From NCBI RefSeq assembly GCF_028649395.1, contig NZ_JAQSUW010000014.1, positions 121,081 to 185,080 on the forward strand: DNA of 64,000 nt, read 5' to 3'. The stretch is from Pseudomonas sp. Gutcm_11s (lineage in GTDB: Bacteria > Pseudomonadota > Gammaproteobacteria > Pseudomonadales > Pseudomonadaceae). Positions 25,377-33,809 of the stretch are shown in pieces. Positions within the stretch are counted from its first letter, which is position 1. The number at the start of each line of letters is the position of its first letter. The notes under the pieces were generated by a model. It was given only the letters and a program-made list of their open reading frames with translations, had not been told where the DNA came from and ran no database searches. Both the position numbers and the translations under genes were made by a program.

Positions 25377-26273
25377 ATGACTGCAAGTGCCTTGACCACC
25401 ACCTTCCTCCCCATTGCCCTGGGCATCATCATGCTCGGCCTGGGGTTGTCGCTGACCCTGGCGGATTTCGCCCGGGTGGCGAAATTCCCCAAGCCGGTGC
25501 TGATCGGCCTGGGTTGCCAGCTGCTCCTGCTGCCGCTGGTGTGCTTCCTGATCGCCAAGGGCTTCGGCCTGGCGCCGGCCCTGGCGGTCGGCATGATGCT
25601 GCTGGCGGCCTCGCCCGGCGGTACCTCCGCCAACCTGTATAGCCACCTGGCCCACGGCGACGTGGCGCTGAACGTGACGCTGACCGCGGTGAACTCGGTG
25701 GTGGCGATCCTCACCATGCCCTTCATCGTCAACCTGTCGCTGGCCTACTTCATGGAGGGCGACCAGGCCATCCCGCTGCAGTTCGCCAAGGTAGTGCAGG
25801 TGTTCGCCATCGTCCTCGGCCCGGTGGCCATCGGCATGATCATCCGCAGGCTGGCGCCGGGCTTCGCCAACGCCATGGAGAAGCCGGTGAAGATCATCTC
25901 CGCGCTGTTCCTGATCCTGGTGATCGTGCTGGCCTTCATCAAGGACTGGCAGACGGTGATCGACTACGCACCGGTGGTGGGTCTGGCCGCGCTGCTGTTC
26001 AACCTTATCAGCCTGGGCGTCGGCTACGGCGTACCGATCCTGATGAAACTGCCGCGCCGCCAGGCCATCGCCATCGGCATGGAAATCGGCATCCACAACG
26101 GCACCCTGGCCATCGCCCTGGCGCTGAGCCCGATGCTGCTGAACAACGCCACTATGGCGGTGCCGGCGGCGATCTACAGCTTCATCATGTTCTTCACCGC
26201 GGCGGCCTTCGGCTGGTGGGTCAACTTCGCCCACGGCAAGGCGCTGGCGGCCGAGGAGGCGCAGGCGACCTGA
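25377..26273 (+). CDS. Bile acid:sodium symporter (BASS) family transporter
   Basis: Inner-membrane protein of 298 aa with about ten helices. It has the BASS signatures ASPGGTSANLYSHLAHGD (first crossover motif) and EIGIHNGTLAIALA (second). Family members carry organic anions with Na+; the substrate here is unknown. A start preceded by GGAGAACAATAACA gives a standard N-terminus. It ends at a shared bidirectional terminator with benE. Confidence 0.9.
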   Translation: MTASALTTTFLPIALGIIMLGLGLSLTLADFARVAKFPKPVLIGLGCQLLLLPLVCFLIAKGFGLAPALAVGMMLLAASPGGTSANLYSHLAHGDVALNVTLTAVNSVVAILTMPFIVNLSLAYFMEGDQAIPLQFAKVVQVFAIVLGPVAIGMIIRRLAPGFANAMEKPVKIISALFLILVIVLAFIKDWQTVIDYAPVVGLAALLFNLISLGVGYGVPILMKLPRRQAIAIGMEIGIHNGTLAIALALSPMLLNNATMAVPAAIYSFIMFFTAAAFGWWVNFAHGKALAAEEAQAT

Positions 26274-26286
26274 GTCCTTTGCGGTC

Positions 26287-26318
26287 GAAAAAAAGCCCGG
26301 GCATGTCCCGGGCTTTTT
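26287..26318. terminator. Bidirectional terminator
   Basis: A7-GCCCGGG-CATGT-CCCGGGC-T5: an A-tract on one side and a T-tract on the other, between the convergent BASS and BenE genes. Confidence 0.92.
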
Positions 26319-26333
26319 CATTGCGGCGCTGTT

Positions 26334-27533
26334 TCAGCGTTTCTTCCAGCCGAGGATCAGCAGGGTCAGGCCGCCGGCAACCAGGCCCCAGAAGGCCGAA
26401 CCGATGCCGACCAGGGTCATGCCCGAGGCGGTGACCATAAAGGTGATCAGCGCCGCATCGCGTTCGGCGGGGGCGTTCATCGCCTGGGCCAGGCCGTTGC
26501 CGATCGAGCCGAGCAGGGCCAACGCGGCGATCGACAGCACCAGCGCGCTGGGCAGGGCGGCGAACAGCGCGGCCAGGGTGGCGGCGAAGACGCCGGCGAT
26601 GCCATAGAACAGGCCGCACCAGAGAGCGGCGGTGTAGCGCTTGCGCTTGTCCTCGTGGGCCTCGGGGCCGGTGCAGATGGCGGCGCTGATGGCAGCCAGG
26701 TTGATGCCGTGGGAGCCGAAGGGTGCCAGCAGCAGCGAGGCGATGCCGGTGCTGGCGATCAGCGGCGATGGCGGCACGTCGTAGCCGTCAGCGCGCAGCA
26801 CAGCGATGCCGGGGATGTTCTGCGAGGCCATGGCGACAATGAACAGTGGGATGCCGATGCTGATCACCGCGCTCAGCGAGAAGCTTGGCGTGGTCCACAC
26901 CGGCACCGCGACCTGTAGCTCGAACTGGCTGAAGTCGAGCATGCCCTGGATGCCGGCCACCGCGCCGCCGACCAGCAGCGCGACCATCACCGCATAGCGC
27001 GGCAGCAGCCGCTTGCAGATCAGGAAGCTGAAGAACATCGCCAGCACCAGCAGGGTGCTGGTCTGCGCTGCGACGAAGATCTCGCTGCCGATGCGGAACA
27101 GGATGCCGGCCAGCAGCGCTGCGGCGAGCGAAGCGGGCAGGTGGCGCATGACCCGCTCGAAGGCGCCGGAAAGGCCCAGTACGGCGAGCAGGATGGCGCA
27201 GACCACGAAGGCGCCGATCGCTTCCGGATAGCTCACGCCGGGCATGCTGCTGATCAGCAGCACCGCGCCGGGCGTCGACCAGGCCACCACGATGGGCGCG
27301 CGGTAGCGCAGCGACAGGCCGATGGTGCAGATGGCCATGCCGATCGACAGCGCCCATAGCCAGGAGGAAATCTGCTCGGCACTCAGGCTGGCGGCCTGGC
27401 CGGCCTGGAACATCAGCACCAGCGTGCTGGTGTAGCCGGTGAGGGCGGCGACGAAGCCAGCCACCACCGCGGAGGGCGAGGAGTCGGCGAGGGGACGCAG
27501 GCGGTTGGCGCTATCCATGGTGCTGTCGGTCAT
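26334..27533 (-). CDS. BenE-family benzoate/H+ symporter
   Basis: Membrane protein of 399 aa, about twelve helices. It has BenE-type features such as WSTPGAVLL in the first repeat, ASQNIPGIAVLRADGY mid-protein and GSHGINLAAISAAICTGPEAH near the C-terminal half. No aromatic degradation genes are nearby, so benzoate is a family guess only. Its ATG overlaps the stop of the upstream LysE-type gene (ATGA), so the two are coupled. Confidence 0.88.
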   Translation of the reverse strand: MTDSTMDSANRLRPLADSSPSAVVAGFVAALTGYTSTLVLMFQAGQAASLSAEQISSWLWALSIGMAICTIGLSLRYRAPIVVAWSTPGAVLLISSMPGVSYPEAIGAFVVCAILLAVLGLSGAFERVMRHLPASLAAALLAGILFRIGSEIFVAAQTSTLLVLAMFFSFLICKRLLPRYAVMVALLVGGAVAGIQGMLDFSQFELQVAVPVWTTPSFSLSAVISIGIPLFIVAMASQNIPGIAVLRADGYDVPPSPLIASTGIASLLLAPFGSHGINLAAISAAICTGPEAHEDKRKRYTAALWCGLFYGIAGVFAATLAALFAALPSALVLSIAALALLGSIGNGLAQAMNAPAERDAALITFMVTASGMTLVGIGSAFWGLVAGGLTLLILGWKKR

Positions 27534-28138
27534 CAGAAGCTGTCCTTGAGGATAGGGTAGAGCGAGGCGACCAGCAGCAGGGCCATGCCGATGTTGAAGG
27601 CGCGCAGCACGCGCGGCTTGTCCAGCCAGCGGCGCAGCAAGCTGCCGGCGACCGTCCACAGGCCGACGCTGGGGCAGTTGACCAGGGCGAACAGGGCGGC
27701 GATCAGCAGCACGTTGACCAGGAAGCCTTCCTGCGGCGTGTAGGTGGTGATGGCGCCGATGGCCATGATCCAGGCCTTGGGGTTGACCCATTGGAAGGCG
27801 GCCGCCTGGAGGAAGGTGAAGGGCTTGCTGGCACTCTTGCCGTCCGCATCCGGGGCGCCGCTGCCGGCGATCTTCCAGGCCAGGTACAGCAGGTAGGCGG
27901 CGCCGCCGTAGCGCAACGCGGTGTACAGCGGTGGGAACTGCTCGAACAGCTGGCCAAGACCCAGGCCCACGGAGGCCACCAGCACCATGAAGCCCAGGCT
28001 GATGCCGAGCATGTGCGGCACGCTGCGGCGCACGCCGAAGTTCACCCCGGAGGCCAGCAGCATCATGTTGTTGGGGCCGGGCGTCACCGACGTGACGAAG
28101 GCGAAGAGGACGAAAGCGATCAGCAATTCCGAGGTCAT
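27533..28138 (-). CDS. LysE-family exporter
   Basis: Inner-membrane protein of 201 aa, about six helices, with the N-terminal VTPGPNNMMLLASG motif and FQWVNPKAWIMAIGAI typical of the RhtB/LysE amino acid export family. It is the first gene of a two-gene operon with benE and is divergent from a small membrane protein gene. Confidence 0.92.
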   Translation of the reverse strand: MTSELLIAFVLFAFVTSVTPGPNNMMLLASGVNFGVRRSVPHMLGISLGFMVLVASVGLGLGQLFEQFPPLYTALRYGGAAYLLYLAWKIAGSGAPDADGKSASKPFTFLQAAAFQWVNPKAWIMAIGAITTYTPQEGFLVNVLLIAALFALVNCPSVGLWTVAGSLLRRWLDKPRVLRAFNIGMALLLVASLYPILKDSF

Positions 28139-28276
28139 GGCAGTTCTCCGTGGATGCTGGCAGCCTATGCGCAGCTCGCCCGGGCGTCGCCATACAGCAA
28201 TCTCGACAATCGTCGGTACAGTTTGCAGAGATGGCCCGGGCGAAAAGGACTGTTCTCATTACATAAGGAAATTGCC

Positions 28277-28900
28277 ATGGACCCGAACAATCCCTATGCC
28301 TCGCCCCAGGTGGCGCTGGTGGATGCCCAGGCGCCGCGCCCGCTGGACGGCTGGAATCCTGGCCAGCTGCGGCTGCTCGGCTGGCTCAATCTGGCCTACC
28401 TGGTCGCCACGCTGGTGGTCATTGGCCTGGCCTTCGTCGAGAGCTTGGCTGCGGTTGCGGATTGGCTGAGTGTCGCGGCGACCCTGCTCGGCAGCTATCT
28501 GGCGTTACGCCTCAAGGCATTCTTACAGGCGCGCTTCGCTGCGCGTGGCCTGGACTGGCCGGTGTGGCTGAGCGTGGTGCTCAGTGTGGCGCTGGAGCTG
28601 GCTCAGCTGTACTGGGGCGATGCCGAGCTGGCGGAGTTCAGCGTGCCGTCGTACATCTACTTCGGCGGTCTGGCCGTGCTCGGCCTGGTCATCCTGTGGC
28701 TGGGCATCGTGCTGCTCAAGGTGATCGAGCCCTATCCGTCGCTGCGTGCACTGGCCTGGTTGAACGTCGCCAGCGGCGTGATGGTTGCCTCGGTGATTCT
28801 GCTGGTGATCGGCATCCTGCCGATGTTGGCGGCCATGGTGGCCTCGGCGCTGGTGTTCTTCCGTGGTGCCAGCGAATTGCAGGGCCGCCAGGCGGCCTGA
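28277..28900 (+). CDS. Hypothetical multi-pass membrane protein
   Basis: Protein of 207 aa starting MDPNNPYASPQVA, an N-terminal NPYASP motif seen in several uncharacterised bacterial membrane proteins, followed by about five hydrophobic helices. No catalytic motif is visible. AAGGAA lies 7 nt before the ATG. It ends 4 bp from the convergent MarR gene. Confidence 0.6.
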   Translation: MDPNNPYASPQVALVDAQAPRPLDGWNPGQLRLLGWLNLAYLVATLVVIGLAFVESLAAVADWLSVAATLLGSYLALRLKAFLQARFAARGLDWPVWLSVVLSVALELAQLYWGDAELAEFSVPSYIYFGGLAVLGLVILWLGIVLLKVIEPYPSLRALAWLNVASGVMVASVILLVIGILPMLAAMVASALVFFRGASELQGRQAA

Positions 28901-28904
28901 GTGC

Positions 28905-29357
28905 TCAGCCTTCGCCGCCCGCCTGGCGAGCGTTGCCCAGGGCCTGGTTGATCGCCAGCCAGGCCTGTACCGCCGGCTCGCCGGCTTCCTTGAAGACGCT
29001 AGCGAGCAGCCGCGACTGTTCGCGACGCAGGGCTTGTTCCAGCTTGGCGCCTTCGGCGGTGAGGCCGAGCTGGCGTTTGCGCTTGTCGTCGCTGGCGGCC
29101 ACGCTCTCCACCATGGACATTTCCTGCAGCTGGCGCAGGGGCGTGTTCAGCGCCTGCTTGCTTACGCCCAGGTAGCCGAGCAGCTCCTTGACGCTGAGGC
29201 CGGGGTAGCGGGCGATGAAGAACAGGATGCGATGGTGTACGCGCGACAGGCCCCGGCGCGCCAGCATCTCGTCGGGCTTGGCGGTGAAGGCCTGGTAGCC
29301 GAAGAAGAAGGCCTCCATGGCGGCTTGCTGCGAGCTTGGCTTTTTCAGGTCAAGCAT
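28905..29357 (-). CDS. MarR-family transcriptional regulator
   Basis: Winged-helix regulator of 150 aa with ARRGLSRVHHRILFFIARYPGLSV, the DNA-recognition segment KELLGYLGVSKQALNTPLRQL, and the wing DDKRKRQLGLTAEG. It is divergent from the aminotransferase gene, and a perfect 17-bp palindrome lies at the exact midpoint between the two start codons, so it likely represses itself and the aminotransferase/GST unit. Confidence 0.88.
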   Translation of the reverse strand: MLDLKKPSSQQAAMEAFFFGYQAFTAKPDEMLARRGLSRVHHRILFFIARYPGLSVKELLGYLGVSKQALNTPLRQLQEMSMVESVAASDDKRKRQLGLTAEGAKLEQALRREQSRLLASVFKEAGEPAVQAWLAINQALGNARQAGGEG

Positions 29358-29389
29358 ATTGACGTATCCATTCCCGGCGTCGTAGTTTC

Positions 29390-29406
29390 GGTCAAACAGT
29401 TTGACC
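29390..29406. promoter_or_regulatory. Palindromic operator between MarR regulator and aminotransferase
   Basis: GGTCAAAC-A-GTTTGACC is a perfect dyad with 8-bp arms, 33 bp from each start codon. Size and position suit a MarR dimer. Confidence 0.65.
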
Positions 29407-29439
29407 CAATTTTCCCTGCCTGTGCTACCCGGTGATTTC

Positions 29440-30618
29440 ATGGCCTTCTCCGAACGCGTTGCCCGCCTCAAAAGCTCCCTGATTCGCGAAATCCTTGCTG
29501 CGGCGCAGCGCCCGGAGGTGATGTCCTTCGCCGGTGGCCTGCCGGCCGAGCCGATGCTGCCGAAGGTGGACTGGAGCGAGATGCCGGCCTCCATCGGCCA
29601 GTACGGCATGAGCGAGGGCGAGCCGGCGCTGCGTGAGGCCATCGCTGCCGAGGCCAACAAGCTGGGCGTGAAGTGCGACGCCAGCCAGGTGCTGATCACC
29701 TGCGGTTCGCAGCAGACCCTGGACCTGGCCAGCAAGCTGTTCATCGATCCGGGCACCGAGATCCTGGTCGAGGCACCGACCTACCTGGCAGCGCTGCAAT
29801 CCTTCCAGCTGTTCGGCGCCGACTGCATCACCGTGCCGCAAGAGGCCGACGGCCCGGAACTGGAGGCCCTGCGCGAGCGCCTGCAGAACCACAAACCGGC
29901 CTTCGCCTACCTGATCCCGACCTTCCAGAACCCGTCTGCCGTGCGCTACAGCGAGGCCAAGCGCGACGCCGTGGCGGCGCTGCTCGACGAGTTCAACGTT
30001 ACCCTGATCGAGGACGAGCCGTACCGCGAGCTGGTATTCGATGCCGGCAGTGCCACGCCCATCGTCAGCCGCCTCAAACGCACCAGCTGGATCTACACCG
30101 GCACCGTATCCAAGACCTTGCTGCCGGGCCTGCGCGTCGGCTTCCTGATCGCCAGCCCGGACCTGTTCCCGCACCTGCTGCGCCTGAAGCAGGCCGCCGA
30201 CCTGCACACCAATCGCATCGGCCAGTGGCAGGCGCTGCAGTGGTTCGGCACCGAGAAGTACAGCGCGCACCTGGCCGAGCTGCGCGACTTCTACCGCGTG
30301 CGCCGCGACGCCATGCAGGTGGCGCTGGAGGAGCACTTCGGTGACCTGGCCAGCTGGCAGGTGCCGCAAGGCGGCCTGTTCTTCTGGCTGACCCTGAACA
30401 AGAAGCTGGATACCCGCACGCTGCTGCAACCGGCCATGGCGCAGAACGTCGCGTTCATGCCGGGCGAGCCGTTCTTCGTCGATCCGGATGCCAATCCGGG
30501 CCATCTGCGGCTGAACTTCAGCCACGTGCCGCCGGAGAAGCTCGGCGAAGGCCTGCGCCGCCTGGCGGCAGTCATTCGTGACGCGCAGGGCGCGCTCGAA
30601 GCGCAAGGAGGACAGTAG
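29440..30618 (+). CDS. PLP-dependent aminotransferase (class I/II, 2-aminoadipate type)
   Basis: Fold-type I aminotransferase of 392 aa. N-terminal MSFAGGLPAEP, CGSQQTLDLASKLFIDPG, PTFQNPSAV, EDEPYRELVF, and the PLP-binding lysine in TGTVSKTLLPGLRVGF match the LysN/2-aminoadipate and MocR-like group without a DNA-binding domain. The substrate is undetermined. ATG at 29440 is chosen since the family begins FSERVARLKSSLIREI. It is followed 2 bp later by a GST gene. Confidence 0.92.
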   Translation: MAFSERVARLKSSLIREILAAAQRPEVMSFAGGLPAEPMLPKVDWSEMPASIGQYGMSEGEPALREAIAAEANKLGVKCDASQVLITCGSQQTLDLASKLFIDPGTEILVEAPTYLAALQSFQLFGADCITVPQEADGPELEALRERLQNHKPAFAYLIPTFQNPSAVRYSEAKRDAVAALLDEFNVTLIEDEPYRELVFDAGSATPIVSRLKRTSWIYTGTVSKTLLPGLRVGFLIASPDLFPHLLRLKQAADLHTNRIGQWQALQWFGTEKYSAHLAELRDFYRVRRDAMQVALEEHFGDLASWQVPQGGLFFWLTLNKKLDTRTLLQPAMAQNVAFMPGEPFFVDPDANPGHLRLNFSHVPPEKLGEGLRRLAAVIRDAQGALEAQGGQ

Positions 30619-30620
30619 TT

Positions 30621-31223
30621 ATGCTCAAGGTCTACGGCGATTACCGTTCCGGTAACTGCTACAAGGTCAAGCTGATGCTCAATCTGCTTGGCCACGAGTA
30701 CCAGTGGCTGCCGATCGACATCCTCAAGGGTGAGACCCAGACCGCCGAGTTTCTGGCCAAGAACCCCAATGGCAAGATTCCGGTGCTGGAGCTGGAAGAT
30801 GGCACCTTCCTCTGGGAGTCCAACGCCATCCTCAACTTCCTTGCCGATGGCAGCGAGTTCATCCCGAGCGAGCCGCGCCTGCGTACGCAGATGCTGCAAT
30901 GGCAGTTCTTCGAGCAGTACAGCCACGAGCCCTACGTGGCGGTGGCGCGCTTTATCCAGCTCTACCTGGGTTTGCCGGAAGAGCGCCGCGCCGAATACGA
31001 GAACTGCCACAAGGGCGGGCACAAGGCCTTCAAGGTGATGGAGCAGCAACTGCAGCGCACGCCGTACCTGGTGGGCGAGCAGTTCACCCTGGCCGACATC
31101 GCGCTGTATGCCTACACCCATGTGGCCGGCGAGGGCGGTTTCGACCTGGCCGCCTACCCGGCGATCAATGCCTGGCTCGTGCGTGTCGCCAGCCATCCGC
31201 GGCATGTGGGCATGTTCGTTTGA
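30621..31223 (+). CDS. Glutathione S-transferase
   Basis: Protein of 200 aa. The N-terminal thioredoxin-like half has YGDYRSGNCYKVKLML and the cis-Pro NGKIPVLELEDG glutathione-binding region with ESNAIL; the C-terminal half is all-helical with YLVGEQFTLADIALYAY. It resembles the GstB/YfcG-like bacterial enzymes. It is co-transcribed with the upstream aminotransferase (GGAGG before the start). The target is unknown. Confidence 0.92.
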   Translation: MLKVYGDYRSGNCYKVKLMLNLLGHEYQWLPIDILKGETQTAEFLAKNPNGKIPVLELEDGTFLWESNAILNFLADGSEFIPSEPRLRTQMLQWQFFEQYSHEPYVAVARFIQLYLGLPEERRAEYENCHKGGHKAFKVMEQQLQRTPYLVGEQFTLADIALYAYTHVAGEGGFDLAAYPAINAWLVRVASHPRHVGMFV

Positions 31224-31232
31224 GAAATACCG

Positions 31233-31253
31233 GGCGGGCTGCAACGGCCCGCC
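31233..31253. terminator. Hairpin between convergent GST and glutaredoxin-like genes
   Basis: GGCGGGC-TGCAACG-GCCCGCC, 7-bp stem, lies between the two stop codons. There is only a weak U-tract on either strand. Confidence 0.5.
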
Positions 31254-31260
31254 TGGACCA

Positions 31261-31632
31261 TCACTGGGCGGCGAAGCGCTCGTTCAGGTAAGCGCCGATG
31301 GCCTTGGATTCGTACAGCCAGCGCACTTCACCCTGTTCCTCGATACGCAGGCAGGGCACCTGCACCTTGCCACCCTGTTCCAGCAGCTCCTGACGGCGAG
31401 CCTCGTCGTTTTTCGCATCGCGCAGCGCCACCGGCACGTTCAGGCGGTGCAGGGTGCGACGGGTCTTCACGCAGAACGGGCAGGCATGGAACTGGTACAG
31501 CGCCAGGCCGGCCGCGCTGCTTTCGACCTGGGCCTGCTCCTGCGGGCTGCGCTTGAGCTTGCGCGGGCGGGTGATGAAGTCGAGAAAGATGATGATCTGG
31601 CCGAGGCCGATCCGCAGTGCCTTGATGAGCAT
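31261..31632 (-). CDS. Membrane-anchored glutaredoxin-like protein
   Basis: Protein of 123 aa. A hydrophobic N-terminal segment (about residues 5-22) and a basic linker precede a thioredoxin-fold domain with the CPFC active site at residues 51-54, cis-Pro in KVQVPCLRI and the YESKAIGAYL glutathione-binding turn. It probably acts as a glutathione-dependent disulfide reductase tethered to the inner membrane. Confidence 0.85.
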   Translation of the reverse strand: MLIKALRIGLGQIIIFLDFITRPRKLKRSPQEQAQVESSAAGLALYQFHACPFCVKTRRTLHRLNVPVALRDAKNDEARRQELLEQGGKVQVPCLRIEEQGEVRWLYESKAIGAYLNERFAAQ

Positions 31633-31798
31633 CGCCGGTCATTCCTGGAGTGATGAAAGGGGCGGCAGGGTACCCGAGTTACCTCGACTTGGCAGCGCCG
31701 GATATCGCTTCGCCGGCGATTTTCTCCGGCGCCGCTGGCGAGGCAGGTAGTGGCGAACTAGCTTGCAGTCCTGTCCCTTCCGCACAGGAGTGCCTGCC

Positions 31799-32146
31799 AT
31801 GAGTCATCAGGGAAGTTGCCATTGCGGCAAGATCAGCTTCAGCGTGAGCGGTGAGATCGACAGCCTGACCGAGTGCAACTGCTCGCTGTGCAGCAAGCGC
31901 GGCGGCCTGCTGTGGTTCGTCGGCCGCGACCAGCTGCAGCTGAAGTCACCGGAAACAGACTTGCCTACCTATCGCTTCAACACGCTGAAGATCGCCCACC
32001 ATTTCTGCGATGTCTGCGGCTGTGCACCGTTCAGCGAGGCCCCGGGGCCGGATGGCAAGCTGATGGCGGCGGTGAATGCCCGTTGCCTGGATGGCGTCGA
32101 CCTGTCGCCCTTCAAGGTCGTGCCCTGGAACGGCCGCGATCACTGA
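31799..32146 (+). CDS. GFA-family (CENP-V/GFA domain) protein
   Basis: Zinc-binding Mss4-like protein of 115 aa. Cysteines occur as GSCHCGKISF, TECNCSLCSKRG and FCDVCGCAPF, the three clusters that bind structural and catalytic zinc in glutathione-dependent formaldehyde-activating-like proteins. The reaction is unproven. ATG at 31799 follows AGGAG. It ends at a bidirectional terminator. Confidence 0.88.
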   Translation: MSHQGSCHCGKISFSVSGEIDSLTECNCSLCSKRGGLLWFVGRDQLQLKSPETDLPTYRFNTLKIAHHFCDVCGCAPFSEAPGPDGKLMAAVNARCLDGVDLSPFKVVPWNGRDH

Positions 32147-32168
32147 TCGCGAGAGCGCCACGGGCATG

Positions 32169-32194
32169 AAAAAGCCGGCGCGAGGCCGGCTTTT
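32169..32194. terminator. Bidirectional terminator before folE
   Basis: AAAAAGCCGGC-GCGAG-GCCGGCTTTT sits between the convergent GFA gene and folE, with A- and T-tracts on both sides. Confidence 0.88.
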
Positions 32195-32211
32195 CTTTAC
32201 CGCGTAACGAC

Positions 32212-32760
32212 TCAGTCCTTGATCAGGCTGAGGAACTCGCTACGGGTGGCGGCGTTCTCGCGGAACTCGCCGAGCATCACCGAGGTGACCATGGAGGAAT
32301 TCTGCTTCTCCACACCGCGCATCATCATGCACATGTGCTGCGCCTCGATGACCACGGCCACGCCGAGGGCACCGGTGACCTGCTGAATGGCCTCGGCGAT
32401 CTGCCGGCTGAGGTTTTCCTGGATCTGCAGGCGGCGGGCATACATGTCGACGATGCGGGCCACCTTGGACAGGCCCAGTACCTTGCCACTCGGGATATAG
32501 GCCACATGGGTCTTGCCGATGAAGGGCAGCAGGTGGTGTTCGCACAGCGAGTACAGCTCGATGTTCTTCACCAGCACCATTTCGCTGTTGTCGGAGCTGA
32601 ACAGGGCGCCGTTGGTGACTTCCTCGAGGGTCTGCTGGTAGCCGCGGCAGAGGTACTGCATGGCTTTGGCCGCACGTTTCGGCGTGTCGAGCAGACCTTC
32701 GCGGGAAACGTCCTCGCCGAGCTGGCCGAGAATCGCGGTGTATTGCTGTTCCAGGGACAT
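32212..32760 (-). CDS. folE: GTP cyclohydrolase I
   Basis: First enzyme of tetrahydrofolate (and in some Pseudomonas tetrahydrobiopterin) synthesis, 182 aa. The zinc site appears as [10 protein letters not shown] plus Cys in [11 protein letters not shown], and GTP contacts in [21 protein letters not shown] at 32760 follows AGGAAG. Zn ligands are intact, so it is the zinc-dependent IA type. Confidence 0.97.
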   Translation of the reverse strand: MSLEQQYTAILGQLGEDVSREGLLDTPKRAAKAMQYLCRGYQQTLEEVTNGALFSSDNSEMVLVKNIELYSLCEHHLLPFIGKTHVAYIPSGKVLGLSKVARIVDMYARRLQIQENLSRQIAEAIQQVTGALGVAVVIEAQHMCMMMRGVEKQNSSMVTSVMLGEFRENAATRSEFLSLIKD

Positions 32761-32843
32761 GGGTCTTCCTGTGGGTTGATGCTCAGGGGCGCAGGGTAGG
32801 GCGCAGGCGGAGCGCTGGCAAGGGCGAAGTACGCCAGCCGGGC

Positions 32844-33185
32844 CTACTTTTCCGGCCGCGGCGGCAGTTGCGCAGCCCAGCCCTCGGCCCACTGCGCCAG
32901 CGGCAGGCATTGCAGCGCCAGTTCCTGGCCCAAGGTTGAAAGCTGATAACCGCAGCTGCCGTTCTCCACCAGCTGTGCCTCCCGCAGCTCGCCGAGACGA
33001 GTGTTGAGCACCGAGGGCGACAGGCCTTCGCAGCGTGTCTGCAACTCACGGAAAGTGGCCGGTGCCTGGTACAGCTCCCAGAGCACGCGCAGGCTCCAGC
33101 GCCGGCCGAGCAGGTCGAACAACGCCATGATTGGCCGGCCGCTGTCAGAGCCGCGTACAGGATTGCCGGGCAGGGGAAGATTCAA
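32844..33185 (-). CDS. HxlR-family transcriptional regulator
   Basis: Winged-helix regulator of 113 aa with [43 protein letters not shown] (recognition helix) and a short wing. It lacks the usual N-terminal Cys of redox-sensing HxlR members; Cys occurs at RCEG and GSCGY. TTG at 33185 is the start, with GGAG 6 nt before. It is divergent from the CMD gene across two near-identical operators. Confidence 0.88.
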   Translation of the reverse strand: MNLPLPGNPVRGSDSGRPIMALFDLLGRRWSLRVLWELYQAPATFRELQTRCEGLSPSVLNTRLGELREAQLVENGSCGYQLSTLGQELALQCLPLAQWAEGWAAQLPPRPEK

Positions 33186-33196
33186 CGAGGCTCCTT

Positions 33197-33213
33197 GCTA
33201 CTTATTTCGTAGC
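33197..33213. promoter_or_regulatory. HxlR operator copy 1
   Basis: GCTAC-TTATTTC-GTAGC, a 17-bp dyad. It shares the frame CTTGCTAC...CGTAGCG with the copy 30 bp downstream. Confidence 0.65.
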
Positions 33214-33226
33214 GGTCTAGATTCTT

Positions 33227-33243
33227 GCTACGTAAAACGTAGC
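33227..33243. promoter_or_regulatory. HxlR operator copy 2
   Basis: GCTACG-TAAAA-CGTAGC, a perfect 6-bp dyad with 5-bp centre. The 30-bp centre-to-centre distance to copy 1 is close to three helical turns, suiting cooperative dimers. Confidence 0.7.
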
Positions 33244-33257
33244 GCCAGGAGGTGATC

Positions 33258-33809
33258 ATGACACAAGCACGCGTCGAACCCGTACAACCGCCTTATGCCG
33301 AGGATATACAGGCGGCCTTCACCCGCATCATGCCGCCGGGCGTCGAGCCGCTGAAGCTGTTCACCAGCATGGCGCACAACCCGCGCGTGCTGCAGCGCTT
33401 CTTCGCGGGAGGTTTGCTGGACCATGGCAGCATCAGCCTGGCGGACCGCGAGCTATTGATCCTGCGGACTACCGCGCGCTGCGACGCAGAGTATGAGTGG
33501 GGCGTGCATGCGGCGTTCTATACCGCCAAGACCGGCTTCAGCCAGGCGCAGCTGGCGGATACCTGCCGGGCCACGCCGGACATCGAATTGTGGCGCCCGG
33601 AACAGCTCGCGCTGTTGGCACTGGCGGACAGCCTGCACGACCGTTCGACGGTGGATGACGTGCTCTGGGGACGACTACGTGAGCACTTCAGCGACGAGCA
33701 GTTGATCGAGTGCCTGTCGCTGGTCGGCTTCTATCACACGGTATCGTTCCTGCTGAACGGCCTGCAGGTGCAGCGGGAGGAGTACGCGCCGCGTTTTCCG
33801 GCGCGTTAG
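33258..33809 (+). CDS. Carboxymuconolactone decarboxylase family protein
   Basis: Helical AhpD/CMD-like protein of 183 aa with LFTSMAHNPRVLQRF, RTTARCDAEYEWGVHAAF and a C-terminal EQLIECLSLVGFYHTVSFLLNGL. The CxxC pair of AhpD is absent (ARCDAEYEWGVH keeps one Cys and the His), so peroxidase activity is doubtful. AGGAGG lies 6 nt before the ATG. It is controlled most likely by the divergent HxlR regulator. Its stop overlaps that of the convergent Smr gene. Confidence 0.85.
   Translation: MTQARVEPVQPPYAEDIQAAFTRIMPPGVEPLKLFTSMAHNPRVLQRFFAGGLLDHGSISLADRELLILRTTARCDAEYEWGVHAAFYTAKTGFSQAQLADTCRATPDIELWRPEQLALLALADSLHDRSTVDDVLWGRLREHFSDEQLIECLSLVGFYHTVSFLLNGLQVQREEYAPRFPAR

Noticed and set aside
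31751..31767. TGGCG...TTGCA resembling a sigma-54 promoter upstream of the GFA gene
   Set aside because: The distance between GG and GC is one base too long, and sigma-54 spacing is strict.
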